Positions 51,040 through 61,833 of a stretch of DNA of 64,000 nucleotides are shown piece by piece. The stretch is taken from NCBI GenBank assembly GCA_018292915.2, contig JACVVK020000529.1, positions 386,349 to 450,348 on the forward strand. Direction: 5' to 3'. Below the pieces are notes generated by a model. It was not told where the DNA came from and made no database searches. It saw nothing but the letters and a program-made list of their open reading frames with translations. The position numbers were made by a program, and so were the translations under genes. How positions within the stretch are numbered: the first letter of the stretch is position 1; every line of letters starts with the position of its first letter. The DNA is from Batillaria attramentaria. Its lineage: Eukaryota > Mollusca > Gastropoda > Batillariidae.

Positions 51040-52777
51040 GTGAGTATTCATTATTTTGAACAAGTTTTAAACAGTCCTTTGTCACTGGTGTGGGACAGCT
51101 TCATTATGATTGTTTTTTTTGTTTGCTTTTTAGCCTCTGTTTAGTACTATTTATCTATACTACATATGTATAAAACTAATGGTGAACAGGTAGGTACCTG
51201 CCCATAGAAGAGGGAACTGGCATGAAAGGCATGAGAGAACAGTGATGCGCTATGCAAGACAAATCAGTTGGACTTACAGCAAGTCTTTTTTAATTTTGCT
51301 TTTTGATGGAGCTACTAGATAAGACTACATTTTCTGTCCCATGGGTTCAAGGTGGAAATTGCCCTTGAGCATGTTGATGACTCGATTTGAATACGTTCAA
51401 GGGCATATTTTATCCCAGATTCATGTAGCTGGTAATCAGATTTTTAGATGTTTTCCCTTTTTTTTCTGTTCCTTGTCCCTGCTTTCTGTACATCCTTGAC
51501 AACACTGAAATGGTTATCTGCCTGGGTAGTACAGAACGAAAGTTTTTGCGAAATTTGTTCTGCTGCTCGGTTTCAGTTTATGAATTAGCAGGGTTAGTGT
51601 CACTGAAGAGTGACGTGCCTATGCTTACAATTACAGCAGGGGACCTGGCAACTTGATAAATTGCACTCAGCTTTTAAGAAAGATAAGATTGATCTCGTTG
51701 ACCCGGCCTGCAGCATTAGCCTACTTAGAGTGTATTGCCAGGTCTGATGGAGAAGGGTAAAAAAATAGCGCAGTGTATTTATGTAGAAAGCATTTACAGC
51801 CTGTTGACACACCCATGCTGGTAATGATGTTGGAAGTGGCTGGGATAGCCCGTTTTTTCCTCTAGTGATGCACATGTATGCATGTCATTGTGCTCTCAAT
51901 CAGTCTGGCAGCATACTGTTTATTTGGTGGCAGTCATCATTTAAATCAGATTTTTCTTCCTCAACACCCAGAAAGTGTACTTTAGTTTGATTAGGAAGTT
52001 TTGTATTCAGGGTCACTGGGTGTACTCAGAAATTTTGAATTTGAACTGACAACTGCAGGAAGAGAAGTGATTGTTGTTTTAAACAAAAGTGTGCTACTCA
52101 CACTTGGTGTCTTAAAAAGATTCTGTGATAAAGTTGGCAAGTGTACATCATGTGCATGAACTGTAGGTACTGCTTGTGTGCATCAGGGGAGACAATTCGG
52201 CACACAGTAAACTAATGTTCAAGTTTCTCAGATCCGTGATTCTTTGTGAACAACAAACAACAAATCCGTATTGTTTTCCACACACCATTTTTGTCCGAGT
52301 AAATCTTCAACAGATGGTTGATGTCAGTGCATGGTGTTGGAATGTAGAGTTAGCATGCAGGCTGTCACTTAGTTCTAGGCCGGCGGCATTGTCACATTGG
52401 AGACGTCAGCGCCCCATAGTCTACCCTTGATGGGGGTCAGACAGAGAATCACTTTGGGAAATCAACCTTTCTCTTCATATTGATTTGCGATTCACTAGCA
52501 ACCATATCATAATCTCGCTGGCTTGTTTCCTCCCCACAGAAGTGTCCCTCGCTCAGTGTCTGCAAATTTGTGGGAACCCGCCTACACTATTCGTAGATCC
52601 CTATGTGGTCGTCTGTGTTTGGTCTTACGATTGTTGGGGGCTGAATATATATGTTGGCTGCATTTGCATTTCAGCTGTTTTTCTCAGGACGCCTGGGTAG
52701 GAATTCAACCATGTATCACTGGTCACACTTACAGGGCTGTTGGTTACATAGTGGTGTAGAGTTGTTGCCCCATCGTT

Positions 52778-52937
52778 GGTTGTGTTAGGGTTCAACGTCC
52801 TTTTCCACCACATAAGGGTGATATTGAAGACAAGAAAAACGCCAGCACAAATATTTTGGTTCCCAACCAGGATTCAACCCATGACCATAGCATTGAAAGT
52901 CCAACACTCCACCAGCTCAGCAATCCCAACTCACAAA
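52778..52937 (-). mobile_element. SINE-A copy in unc-13 intron 3, CpG-decayed
   Basis: Flanked by TTGTTGCCCCATCGTT (52,762-52,777) and TTGTTGCACCATAGTT (52,938-52,953), a 16-bp target duplication with two mismatches. The CpGs of the SINE head seen in other copies are here CA or TG: CCAGG for CCGGG, TTCAAC for TTCGAA, CATGAC for CACGAC, CAACAC for CAACGC. Confidence 0.9.
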
Positions 52938-53032
52938 TTGTTGCACCATAGTTCTAACTTAGTTAGATTTTATTTAGACAGGATGTCTGTATTTCAGTTG
53001 GTCAACACCAATTTTCTGGCTTTAAAAAAAAA

Positions 53033-53095
<63 letters not shown>
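53033..53095. repeat. (GT)n microsatellite in unc-13 intron 3
   Basis: About 30 GT units shortly after the CpG-decayed SINE-A copy. Confidence 0.96.
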
Positions 53096-53096
<1 letters not shown>

Positions 53097-54419
53097 ACTT
53101 CCCATATACCAGTATCTAAGTGGGGTTTGTGATCAGGAGAAGTCCTCTGACTCGTTCTGCACTGTTTATCACTAGTACTGACGCCGAAGTGTCATGTCCA
53201 GCAGGAGTATAAAGTATAAGTCCATCAGCACCCAGTGGTAAGGTCAGGATTGATTGTGCATGCGCTTTCCTCTGTGTGGGGAGGCATCCCCTTCCCGGAT
53301 CAATACCAGCGGTGGCAGGGCAGTACAGTTTTGATGGAATGTATGTTAGCATTCCATTGATCAGCAGTTAGCCTGAAGAATGCTCTCCAACATCCTTCCC
53401 TTTCTCAAACGGAGGATCTGAAAACGATCCAGATAATTGCGACCGGAATAAGGAAAATGAACTTCATGCCAAACACAGTGATGTAAACAAGAGGGAATTG
53501 TTTGCTGAAGTGGGTTGAATGAAGGCGTAGCTGTAATTGATCAAAATGCCAGTAGTAGAGGGAAATGTTGCATCGCGCCTCCTTGGAATGTTTCCTCTTG
53601 ACCGAATTTGTTCGTTGAGTGTGTTCTTCTAGTATTTCCCATGAAGTGTTCCTTAGCTCTTTAATCAGCGTTTCTTCCTAGTTCTTCAGGGTTAGGAGGT
53701 GTAAAAGCAGTGCCTGTGAAATATTCTTGACAGTAAGGAGCAAATTAATGTCATATTTTTGCAGTCTGCATGTATACACAAATCTAGATGAAACAAGCAG
53801 TGATGAAAAACCCCTCTGTATCAAGTCAGTACATGTGCTACATCATGTATCTTTTGTGTGATATGATCTTGCTGGGAAAACCCTGGAGCCACATTTGTGT
53901 CTGGTGTACTCTCTCTGTTTATTGTACATGTTTTTGTGAAATTATTACATCACAAAGAATCACATGCACAGTACACGTATTGATACTTAAAAGTGAGTAC
54001 CGGTATGTCAGTGGGACTGGGGGTGCTCCAGAACTGTGGATAGATGACATGTACATTCTGTGTGTGTGGGCGAGAGAGGGGGCGGGGGGGCAGTGTTAGG
54101 TAGCCAGTTTGGAATGGAATAATCAATACTCATAAATTTGATTTCTGTATGGTTGATTTCTTCCTCTCTTGCATGAGCACATTTCTGTAAGTTTCACTGT
54201 GTGTGTGTTTTAGGTAACAGTGGAACAGGGGAAATGAGAGGAGGGAAGGGATGTCAACGGTTGTGATGTAACAGGGGGTACATGGGGTGGCGCATGCGGT
54301 AGCAAAACACACCCACCTTGTTTTTGTGTCGAGGTCGGTCAGTACTGTAGTTACTTGCGTGTTACTTGTCATTTACTTGCAAGTGAACTGCATCAGGGAA
54401 CTATAACAGGGCACATGCC

Positions 54420-54653
54420 ATGTCCGATGAAAAAAAGGATAGGGCAAGTGTCCTGAATAAAACAATAGAACATTTTGTAATCGATAACGGATCACTAGGG
54501 CGAAACAGGGATAGGACATCTGCCTGCTTTGATAAGAAAAAAATCAGACACTTTGAAAATGAATCGGTCCTTGTATATAATATAAATGAGATTTTGAGGT
54601 TTACCAAGAAATGTGCTGTTTCAGTGAAACAATGCGTCTGGACACGGGTCTAA
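54420..54653 (+). other. 77-codon open frame running up to unc-13 exon 4
   Basis: A frame starts at ATG 54,420 (MSDEKKDRASVLNKTIEHFV...) and continues through the intron 3 acceptor, stopping inside exon 4. Its frame differs from the exon 4 coding frame, so it is not an extension of unc-13. The stretch is rich in charged residues and keeps several CpGs, unlike the surrounding intron, which suggests a young insertion or a constrained sequence. The opposite strand is also open for 68 codons, which weakens the case. No family was recognised. Confidence 0.25.
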
Positions 54654-54742
54654 TTGTGGAGCTGTGGAATAAGGGCATGTTGTGGGACAAGCTAATGGGG
54701 CTCCACTGGCTGCCGCTCACCAAGATCCACCACTCCAACAAG
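54625..54742 (+). CDS. unc-13: unc-13 exon 4, C2A domain
   Basis: This exon is 118 nt between acceptor TTTCAG (ending 54,624) and donor GTTAGT (54,743). Taking two bases from exon 3 it reads F-ETMRLDTGLIVELWNKG and then MLWDKLMGLHWLPLTKIHHS, ending in phase 0. The ELWNKG-x-x-WD block is the most diagnostic part of the UNC-13 C2A domain. There is no internal stop in this frame. A different open frame runs into the exon from the intron upstream and ends inside it. Confidence 0.93.
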
Positions 54743-55091
54743 GTTAGTTCTGCACCTTAGTTACTGCACTGGATTGACCTGTTACTGTACTGAATTTCAG
54801 CCAGTTCTTGCAGGTTTACCGTCTACACATTTCTTGAATGCACAGGTGCGCACACCACACATGAGACACATATATATCGATGTTAAACTTGTAGTATCAG
54901 TTTTGACACATCAGTAAAGTGATTTTTTTGTTTGTTTGTTTGTGCATCAGGTCACCTGAAAAAAAACCCAGAGAAACTAGTGAACTGCAGAAGGGGAGGG
55001 GGATAGACATTGTGAATAGTGTGCATCATCGCAAATGTACCTTTCAGGATTCATCTACTGACAGTAATTACATTGTTCTGCTTGTTCACAG

Positions 55092-55215
55092 GAGGGGAAG
55101 GGTCGTTGGTTGAACCTTGACCAGGAGCTTGTGATACAGAATGGAGAGATTGTGGGTACACAGTTCCACACCGACCACAAGGTGCTTCTTGATGCTCGCT
55201 TTGAACTGCCTTATG
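55092..55215 (+). CDS. unc-13: unc-13 exon 5, end of C2A domain
   Basis: This exon is 124 nt between acceptor TTCACAG (ending 55,091) and donor GTGAGT (55,216). It reads EGKGRWLNLDQELVIQNGEI, then VGTQFHTDHKVLLDARFELP and YG in phase 1. The G-x-W-L-x-L-D motif and L-L-D-x-R-F-E-L-P are hallmarks of the UNC-13 C2A domain, and RFELP forms its final strand. The 349-bp intron before it is short, so exons 4 and 5 are close together. Confidence 0.94.
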
Positions 55216-58200
55216 GTGAGTTATCCAAGCTCAGCACCACTTTCAATGTTCAGTTTTCTGTCATTGTTGTCAGGTGGGACCTGTCTGTTTTCCTCTGTGT
55301 TAGCTGCCAAGAAAAATGAGCGCTCACTTGGTTTTCATTATTTCATGTTAGCAGCACTGAATACACACTTGGATGTCACTTCATTCGGTATGATATGAAA
55401 TGAGAGTCATCGTTTGCCTGATTTCATCCCAACAGTATGTACATAGGTACAGTGTATTCCTGTGTGTCCCTTTTTTTTAGTGTATGTTAAACAGTATGTG
55501 TTACCAATCTTCTAGTTTTCCTGATTTCATCCGAACTGTATGTGTGGGTATTGGTGTGCGTCACTTTTGTCAGTCAGTGTATGTCATATGAGAGTCATGA
55601 CCAGAGACTCATGCCAGAGATATCCATACCCAGGGCGCACAGGGGGTAGGGGATGGCAATTCAGCGCCAGACAGACCATAAACAGCCATGGTGATTAGCT
55701 GTATATTCTGTGAATATCCCAGATGTCTGGAAAGACTGAGGTAGTGACCTGAGATTGCTTACGGGCTTGACAACAGGCACAGGATATAGATGGAGGAATT
55801 ATTGCCCATTATGGAAACTAATCTGTCTGTTGTGTTCATAAGAAAGGTGGTGGTAGTTATTGTTGGAGTTCAACGTGTCCACCACAAGAATGATTAGAGA
55901 TGGCCATAGTGGGGAGGTTATAGAGGGGAAGGGACAGCTACCCTAACTGAACAGTCCACCTGAGTACGTTGTACTATTCAATCCAGTTTACATCTGATGT
56001 GTTTGTAAATTGTGGCATGCATCATCAGCATGGGAAACACCAGATCTAATCACTTTACTAGCTGGTTCACTAGGGAAAAAATCGCTCTTATGATGTGCTT
56101 GTATTTCACATATATTTCATTTGTTGTTGCATTTGTTAACCGTTATCAAAGCAGTTATCAAAGCAGCAGTGTAAAACCTATAGGTATTGTTCTAAAAATG
56201 CAGTAACCTCAGCGCTGAACTACTACGTCAACAAACAGCCTAGTCTGCACAAGCAGAAAAACACGTCTTAAACGGCTATATGATATCCTTTTGAGTTCCA
56301 CTGCCTTGGGAAAAGAGTAAGTCTTTCAAATGATTATGGAAGGCTGCGAGCAGGAGAGTATTCTGTGCTTCAGTGTAATTACTGCTGTCAGCTAAAGGTC
56401 AACTACCCGTATATGACACACATAGTTTTACAATAGAAAAATGTAATTTTCTGGTGTTCTTCACAAGCATCCAGGGAACATCAATACCCATGCAGCTTCA
56501 AGAAGCAGTAAATGGCTGCCTAGCCATAGTTATAGGGGGAACAAAAACAAAAGAAAAAAGGCTTCTGTTTCATTTTAGCCTGGAGCTGTGTCACCAGAAA
56601 TAGTGAACAAACAGGAGTAGTGCTGCTAGTAGTTGATCGATCCTCATAGTGCAATCCATATCCCCACATGACCCGTGGCATTATGGCAGGCTAAAGTGTG
56701 TTATGTCAGAGTGGCGCGCGGGAGACGAGAAACATTAGACAGCTTCTGAGTGACACAATGTCTGCTTGAACTACAGGGACAGGGGAGGGGAGTTACGATT
56801 TGTGGCATCCATTTTTCCCAACACACAAAGATTTGTTCTCTCTCTGGGATTTATGAGTCCAAGGTCAACAGAAATGTTTTCTCAAAAATTTAGAGCCGCT
56901 CGGCTCAGTAGTGCAAGATTCAACTGAAATAAAATTGAGAAAAAAAACAAAAAAGATAAAACATTGTACACTGTATTGATAATAGGAGAAACCAGTCTGA
57001 ACAAAGAACCGTTCCCAAGAAAGGCATTAAAAATTCTGCATCGCTTGAATTTTGCATGAAAATCAAATAACTAATTGATAATGTAAAATTGTGGGCAGGT
57101 AGTCACATTGCACAAAACACAACTTTCAAGTGTGAGTGTCTGCTGGGTACTAAAAAGATACTGTCCTGGAGATCGATAGATCCCCCCCCCCCCCTCCTTT
57201 TTTTGAGGGGGGGGGGGGGGTATGAGCAGGGCATTGCTTGTAGAGCCATTATTATGATTATGATCATTTTTTATACCATTTTATTTAAGACCAGGATCTA
57301 AGATTCTGACTACTTACAGTGACATTAATTCCACAGGAGATTCCTCATGGTATAGGTATGCGGAATTTGGTGTTCCTTTAGCTTAACTCGCTAAACATTT
57401 GACCATACCCTACATTGATTTACATGGTTGGCAGCACTAAACACTGCTGGCAGGCCACTTCCTTACTTCCCCAAGGACACATCTTTCCCTTTGCCAGCAG
57501 CCATATAGAACAAAATGCGATATGACATTGCTGTGTGAGTTAATCAGAATTCTTCAGGTTTGTCTCTGGCGATTCCTAAAGCTTGGGAAGCATAGTAATT
57601 AACGGACCTGGATCAATAGTTTTTGCTGTCTTGTGTGTTGCTTACATGTAGTCATACACTACAGATTCTCATTTTATCTGAGACAAGGGTGTGCAATATG
57701 AAACGGTTACTTTAAAACTTCATATTTATAAAATTTTCATTAGATGTAAAATTCATGTTCCAAAATCCGTCACTTGTGCACATACATATGTGTTACGAAG
57801 TTTTGTTATTCAGATTTGTACGTTAACTGAAATGAGGAGAAGCATAAAAACATGCTTATGAATTTTTCGTTGAAATCGGATGTGAAATTCATGTCCCGCT
57901 GTCCACTTACACAGGCACACTACGGTTGTATTATGATAATTGATTAGTTTTATTATTTAGATTTGCTTTTGAGCTGACATGAGGATGCATGTACAGTATG
58001 GAAACTGAAAAATTCATGTCCATAAAATTTTCATTAACACGATGTATAATTCATGCTCCAAAGTCCATTTGCATACCAGCTCATACAGGTAATATTATTC
58101 AACATTTATTGTTCAGCGTGGCTTCCGTGTCAGTTACTTTTTGTGAAATTGTCATCGGTTCATGGTTATTTACCTATTGTGATACATGTATTAGCATTGC

Positions 58201-58485
58201 TTGCCTTCCATGCAAATACTACATGCAACCGAAAAGCACATCATTGTTCTGCACACATTCTTTTTTTTGTTTTACTGTGTACAAAACCCGAAAGAGATCC
58301 TAAACAACGTTGCTCACTGATGCAGATAAAATGGCTGTGTCTGCATGACAGTGGCTGAGTTGATTACTGTTAGTGATTATAGTTTTGCACTGAAGATTAT
58401 CTGTTCGTTTATTGCACATCGTAAATGTATGTACCCCTAATGTTATGATGTGGCTGTGACTGACTGATTTTCCCACTGACTTCAG
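55216..58485. other. unc-13 intron 5, CpG-poor
   Basis: Unique DNA. It holds the poly-C/poly-G hairpin at 57,182-57,220 and loosely repeated phrases near 57,740-58,070 (AAATTCATGTCC, AAAATTTTCATTA, CCAAAGTCC/CAAAATCCG) suggesting an old tandem duplication of about 170 bp. Confidence 0.5.
57182..57220. repeat. poly-C / poly-G hairpin
   Basis: Thirteen Cs, a 12-base T-rich loop, then fourteen Gs. The arms can form a pure G:C stem, or a G-quadruplex and i-motif. Lies in unc-13 intron 5. Confidence 0.85.
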
Positions 58486-58568
58486 ACGTTGTTGCAGACC
58501 TGCCAGAGGCTGAGGCCGCAGAACTACAAGACAAGCTGTCACACATCAACTCCATGATGAGTCCTGAG
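58486..58568 (+). CDS. unc-13: unc-13 exon 6, post-C2A helix
   Basis: This exon is 83 nt between acceptor ACTTCAG (ending 58,485) and donor GTGCGT (58,569). It reads D-VVADLPEAEAAELQDKLSH followed by INSMMSPE and ends in phase 0. The position and the acidic, amphipathic character match the helix that follows C2A in Munc13 proteins (P-E-x-E-A...L-x-x-L/I-N-x-M). The donor has C at +4, slightly weak. The following intron opens with CA and poly-C microsatellites. No further unc-13 exon was recognised before the window ends, so intron 6 would exceed 5.4 kb. Confidence 0.87.
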
Positions 58569-58590
58569 GTGCGTCTCTCTCTTTTTTGTT

Positions 58591-58720
58591 CACACACACA
58601 CACACACACCACACTCATAGCCTCCCTCCCCCCCCCCCCCCCACACACACACACACACATCATTAGCACGTCCTACACAAGGACAAGTTGTTCCTGGCGT
58701 GTGTCTTTGGCACACACACA

Positions 58721-58771
<51 letters not shown>
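58591..58771. repeat. (CA)n, poly-C, (CA)n cluster after unc-13 exon 6
   Basis: CA tracts at 58,591-58,609, 58,643-58,659 and 58,711-58,771 with a poly-C run at about 58,629-58,642. It starts only 22 bp after the exon 6 donor. Confidence 0.93.
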
Positions 58772-58775
<4 letters not shown>

Positions 58776-58961
58776 CTGTATTTACCGGACAACGGGGACT
58801 GGCATAAAAACCAACACATCGGGGACATTATAAAATATTGATCTTTTGGACTTGTACTTCACACAGCATGCTGTAAATGCTTATCAAAAGACATTTTCTT
58901 TTTAAAATCACGTCTATACCTACTCATATACCGAGGAACGTGACGGCAAATTTCCAAACAA

Positions 58962-59060
58962 ACCGGGGACACACAACACACCGGGGACACGCAACACACC
59001 GGACACACAACACACCGGGGACACACAACACACCGGGGACACACAACACACCGGGGACAC
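58962..59060. repeat. minisatellite, 18-bp unit CCGGGGACACACAACACA
   Basis: Five to six units, one with GC for AC and one two bases shorter. The array ends at the target duplication of the adjoining SINE. Looser GGGGAC-type copies occur from 58,790. Confidence 0.85.
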
Positions 59061-59072
59061 ATCCACAAAGGC

Positions 59073-59435
59073 GGGGGGGAGGGGGGGTGTTGGGGGTTTA
59101 ACGTCCTTTTCCACCACATATGGGTGATATCGAAGACGGGCCAACAATGAAAAAGCCAGCACAAATATTTGTGACGCACCCCCACGATTTGAGTCGGAAG
59201 TCACTTTTTGAAGTTTTGATATGATCTTACAGGTTTTTTTAATGCTGAATCCAATGGTGAAAACCAGAATAAAATCGGATAATTATTTTTGAAGTTATGA
59301 TCTGTTGAAATGACGTACCCCATGAAACAAAATAGCCACCTCGGTCGGAAAATCGGGTGTTGCACTATTCAGCTGCATGTAACTTCCGACTCATTTCGTG
59401 GCGTAGCGTCACATTTGGCCCCAGCCGGAATACGA
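59073..59435 (-). mobile_element. SINE-A copy split by a MITE
   Basis: This is a - orientation SINE-A. The tail, body and ACAAATATTTG lie at 59,073-59,170, and the remaining GGCCCCAGCCGG part follows the MITE at 59,413-59,435. The tRNA head is truncated. Target duplications ATCCACAAAGGC (59,061-59,072) and ATCCAAAAAAGGC (59,436-59,448) flank the whole unit, showing it was one insertion before the MITE arrived. Confidence 0.85.
59171..59412. mobile_element. 242-bp MITE inserted in a SINE
   Basis: The two ends form an inverted repeat of about 31 bp with 5 mismatches. The left end starts GTGACGCACCCCCACGA and the complement of the right end starts GTGACGCTACGCCACGA; both continue into TGAGTCGGAAGT. 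The direct repeat ATTT (or ATTTG) flanks it at 59,167-59,170 and 59,413-59,416. Removing the element with one repeat copy restores the SINE sequence ACAAATATTTGGCCCC found in the other copies, so the empty site is known. It has no coding capacity. The superfamily is uncertain from a 4-5 bp duplication. Confidence 0.85.
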
Positions 59436-59676
59436 ATCCAAAAAAGGCAGTCTGTTCTTTATCTCTTTGAGGTGTTTACTAGTGTCAATATTTTTTTCTT
59501 TCAGAAAACACGATATACTAAGAGAGAATGTTTAACCATATCTCATCTAACAATACAGGAAGGGGATACGCTTTAAATAAGTATGAAAACACTAACAAAA
59601 TGAAGTAAAACCTAGGCCGAGGTGAAGAGGCAGCAGCCTGCTCGGGGACCACAGGGGCAATGCCCCACTATAGTGG

Positions 59677-59778
59677 GGAGGGTGGGTGTTTGGGGTTTAA
59701 CACCTTTTACACCACAAAAGGTGATATCAAAGACGGAGCAACGATGAAAAAGCCAGCACAAATATTTGGCCCCAGCCG
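59677..59778 (-). mobile_element. SINE-A copy, 5'-truncated
   Basis: GGGTGGGTGTTTGGGGTTTA, GGTGATATCAAAGACGG, AACGATGAAAAAGCCAGC and TTTGGCCCCAGCCGGGG are clear; the tRNA head is missing. It lies about 240 bp from the MITE-split copy in the same orientation. Confidence 0.85.
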
Positions 59779-60465
59779 GGGCAACAATTATAAAAATGAA
59801 GTTAGAAAGTCACATGTGACACTACATGCATCTTGATACAATATGACCGTGTGTGCAATCTTTTCCTCCTTCCTTTTCTTGGCAGAACAGTATTGTACAT
59901 ACTGAAGATTTTATGTGGGCTTTAAAAAAAGTCAGTTCTAAAAATAAATCAGTTAAAGAAAACTCATGCCTTTCTCAACAAATTCCGACTTTTATCCTCT
60001 CAAGGTCACCAAAAATTTCTTTCAGAGCAAAACATGAAATGGTCACCAAGGAACAAAAATCGTATCACTAAAACAGTTACATATCCCTTCAAGCTGCTCT
60101 TACACAAAAAGGGAAATAGCTGGTTTACAAAGCAAACATAAAAGCATCACAGAGAACACCATTAGAAAACACCATATCAACCTCTGGATTTCAACACATT
60201 TCATTTCATACCTTTGATCGCATTTACATGATCACTTTTCTTTCAGTCATTTTGCATCTGATGGATGCCCCAAATTATGACCATTGAAATGATCTAACAA
60301 AGCAGACATTCCTGGATAATCTGTTTTTGGACACTGGACAAAAACTGGTTACATTAGCTGCTAGTTTGAGCACATAACGTCGGCAACAGGTCTGTGCCTA
60401 AATTAAAGTTCACAGTTTATGCTATTTCTGTAAAGGAATGGGGGAAAACGTTGTGGAAACTGTGG

Positions 60466-60682
60466 CTATCGTTTCAATTTTTTGGAGTTTCTGGTAATAG
60501 CATTTCGAATGTAGTCTTTCACATTCTGCCAAGAACGTCTGCCCAGTGATGGTTCTACTCTTTGGGCCTCCAGAATCTCCGCCTTCCCTGGCAAGTTCCC
60601 AGTGCTGATATTCTCGAAGAATATTTGTGGACAGCTTCCTGTTCAGCAGTTCCCCACTGCCTTTTCTCTCCATGTCTTCGTT
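60466..60682 (-). CDS. terminal exon of - strand gene; basic C-terminal domain, one-base frame break
   Basis: Read on the - strand, an acceptor TTCTTTCAG precedes 60,682 and the exon ends at TAG (60,468-60,466). It begins RRHGEKRQWGTAEQEAVHKY, then needs a +1 correction near 60,620, after which the other frame reads F/ENISTGNLPGKAEILEAQ, RVEPSLGRRSWQNVKDYIRN and AITRNSKKLKR before the stop. The exon is 217 nt, and one more base would give a continuous frame. From memory, the pattern W-x-x-x-E-x-x-A-V...G-x-x-P-G-K-x-E...E-P-x-L-x-x-R-x-W-x-x-V-K-x-x-I-x-N is the C-terminal domain of uncharacterised proteins in molluscs, cnidarians and fish, some with a Crypton-like tyrosine-recombinase region upstream. 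Function is unknown; the basic tail suggests nuclear localisation or DNA binding. Confidence 0.68.
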
Positions 60683-61833
60683 CTGAAAGAAGAAATATCA
60701 AATAGTTTAGCTTACAGGCCAAGCAATAAGAAGCACTCTTCCCGTAGTAGAAAACTTCATTTCTGTGATCATTGCAACTAAACAATAAAGATCAAGAAAA
60801 GGGGCTATTACAATACACATTTCCCCATACACACAAAATAGATAACCAGAGGGGCCATATTAGACTCATAACTGTGACCTTGACATAAGCCCCAAAACAC
60901 CCACCCACCCCCCTTGACATAAGCAATGCTTAACATTTACACGATCCTCAAGGAGGAAAAGCGCATAGCATGTGATAATGAAGCGGCAAAGTCACAAGCT
61001 GTCATTGGCTTTACACTTAGGTTGAATGTTTTTAAACTATTACTAAAACCTGTGCAAACTGGCATAATTTCAGGTGCTTTAGAAAAAGAAACAGTTCTAT
61101 TGGTTAAAAGTTCTAGAATTTGACTAAAAACTGTTTAGTCTGGTGCTTTTTGGTCTAATTATAAGTGTTTGAGAAGAGGGAAACATACTTTCGTGGAGAT
61201 GGAAAATTTTTGCCTCGCCTTGTTGGCTTGTGACAATCTTCAAACTGAATTTGGTTACCTTTCTCGCGTTACTGTGACCTTGACCCACAACAATGATTAT
61301 CACACATCTAGGCCAAAGGACTATTAAACCTCTTAAAATCAAACATAGCACATGCGATTATGAATGACATCCCAAGGGTGATGTTTGTTCTCTCTCTCTC
61401 TCTCATGTTTATTACACTTTGAGGGCACCCTATGCCACTTTCAAAAAACCACCACACATTTTGAAATGGTCCTATTGCACCAACATGTGAGCGCTATAGC
61501 ACACCAGCCCAACAGCTGGCCTTGTTAATTTAGCCGCGAAATAGTCTTAATTGCTTGCGCAGCGTTAAGCACTAAATAACTAACTAACTGGCCTTGTTAA
61601 GTCAAAATGGGGAACTGGGGGAGCATGGGGGGATGACCCAACAAAACAAGTAAAATGCCATGCCAAGATCGCCCTAGCCCCTGCACAGACAATTTGCCTC
61701 TCTCCTTGAGATACATGTACTTGATATAAACACTATAAACACTGTCCCTACAAACATGCACACACACATATGCACACACAGATGTACAACGGAAAATGCA
61801 ATAAGGAAAAACGAAACACAGAACATTACATAC

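Larger units (their letters stand above)
45036..58568 (+). other. unc-13: unc-13 / Munc13 homologue, 5' part of gene (exons 1-6)
   Basis: Six coding exons with consensus GT/AG borders and matching phases encode about 159 residues. These align in order with the N-terminus of UNC-13/Munc13, the presynaptic scaffold that primes synaptic vesicles by opening syntaxin for SNARE assembly. The segment covers the C2A domain (about residues 8-131), which in characterised homologues homodimerises or binds the RIM zinc finger and is not a calcium sensor, and the start of the following linker. Recognisable stretches are MSLLCV, KKARLAGPP, ERFNTYVTL, ELWNKGMLWDKLMG and EGKGRWLNLD. Introns are 234, 5,620, 3,585, 349 and 3,270 bp, and the sixth is open-ended. 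The C1, C2B, MUN and C2C regions are absent and expected downstream. Exon 3 is two bases short of frame. The WNKGMLWDKL form is closer to the invertebrate long unc-13 than to Munc13-4 or BAIAP3. Confidence 0.9.

Noticed and set aside
59884..60071. Candidate unc-13 exon 7 after a TTGGCAG acceptor
   Set aside because: The translation (lysine-rich, no acidic linker or C1 motifs) does not match UNC-13 proteins, and no suitable donor follows.
60877..61290. TGACCTTGAC motifs near 60,880 and 61,276, considered as nuclear-receptor sites
   Set aside because: This phrase is common in invertebrate interspersed repeats, and two copies with no promoter nearby do not support a regulatory call.
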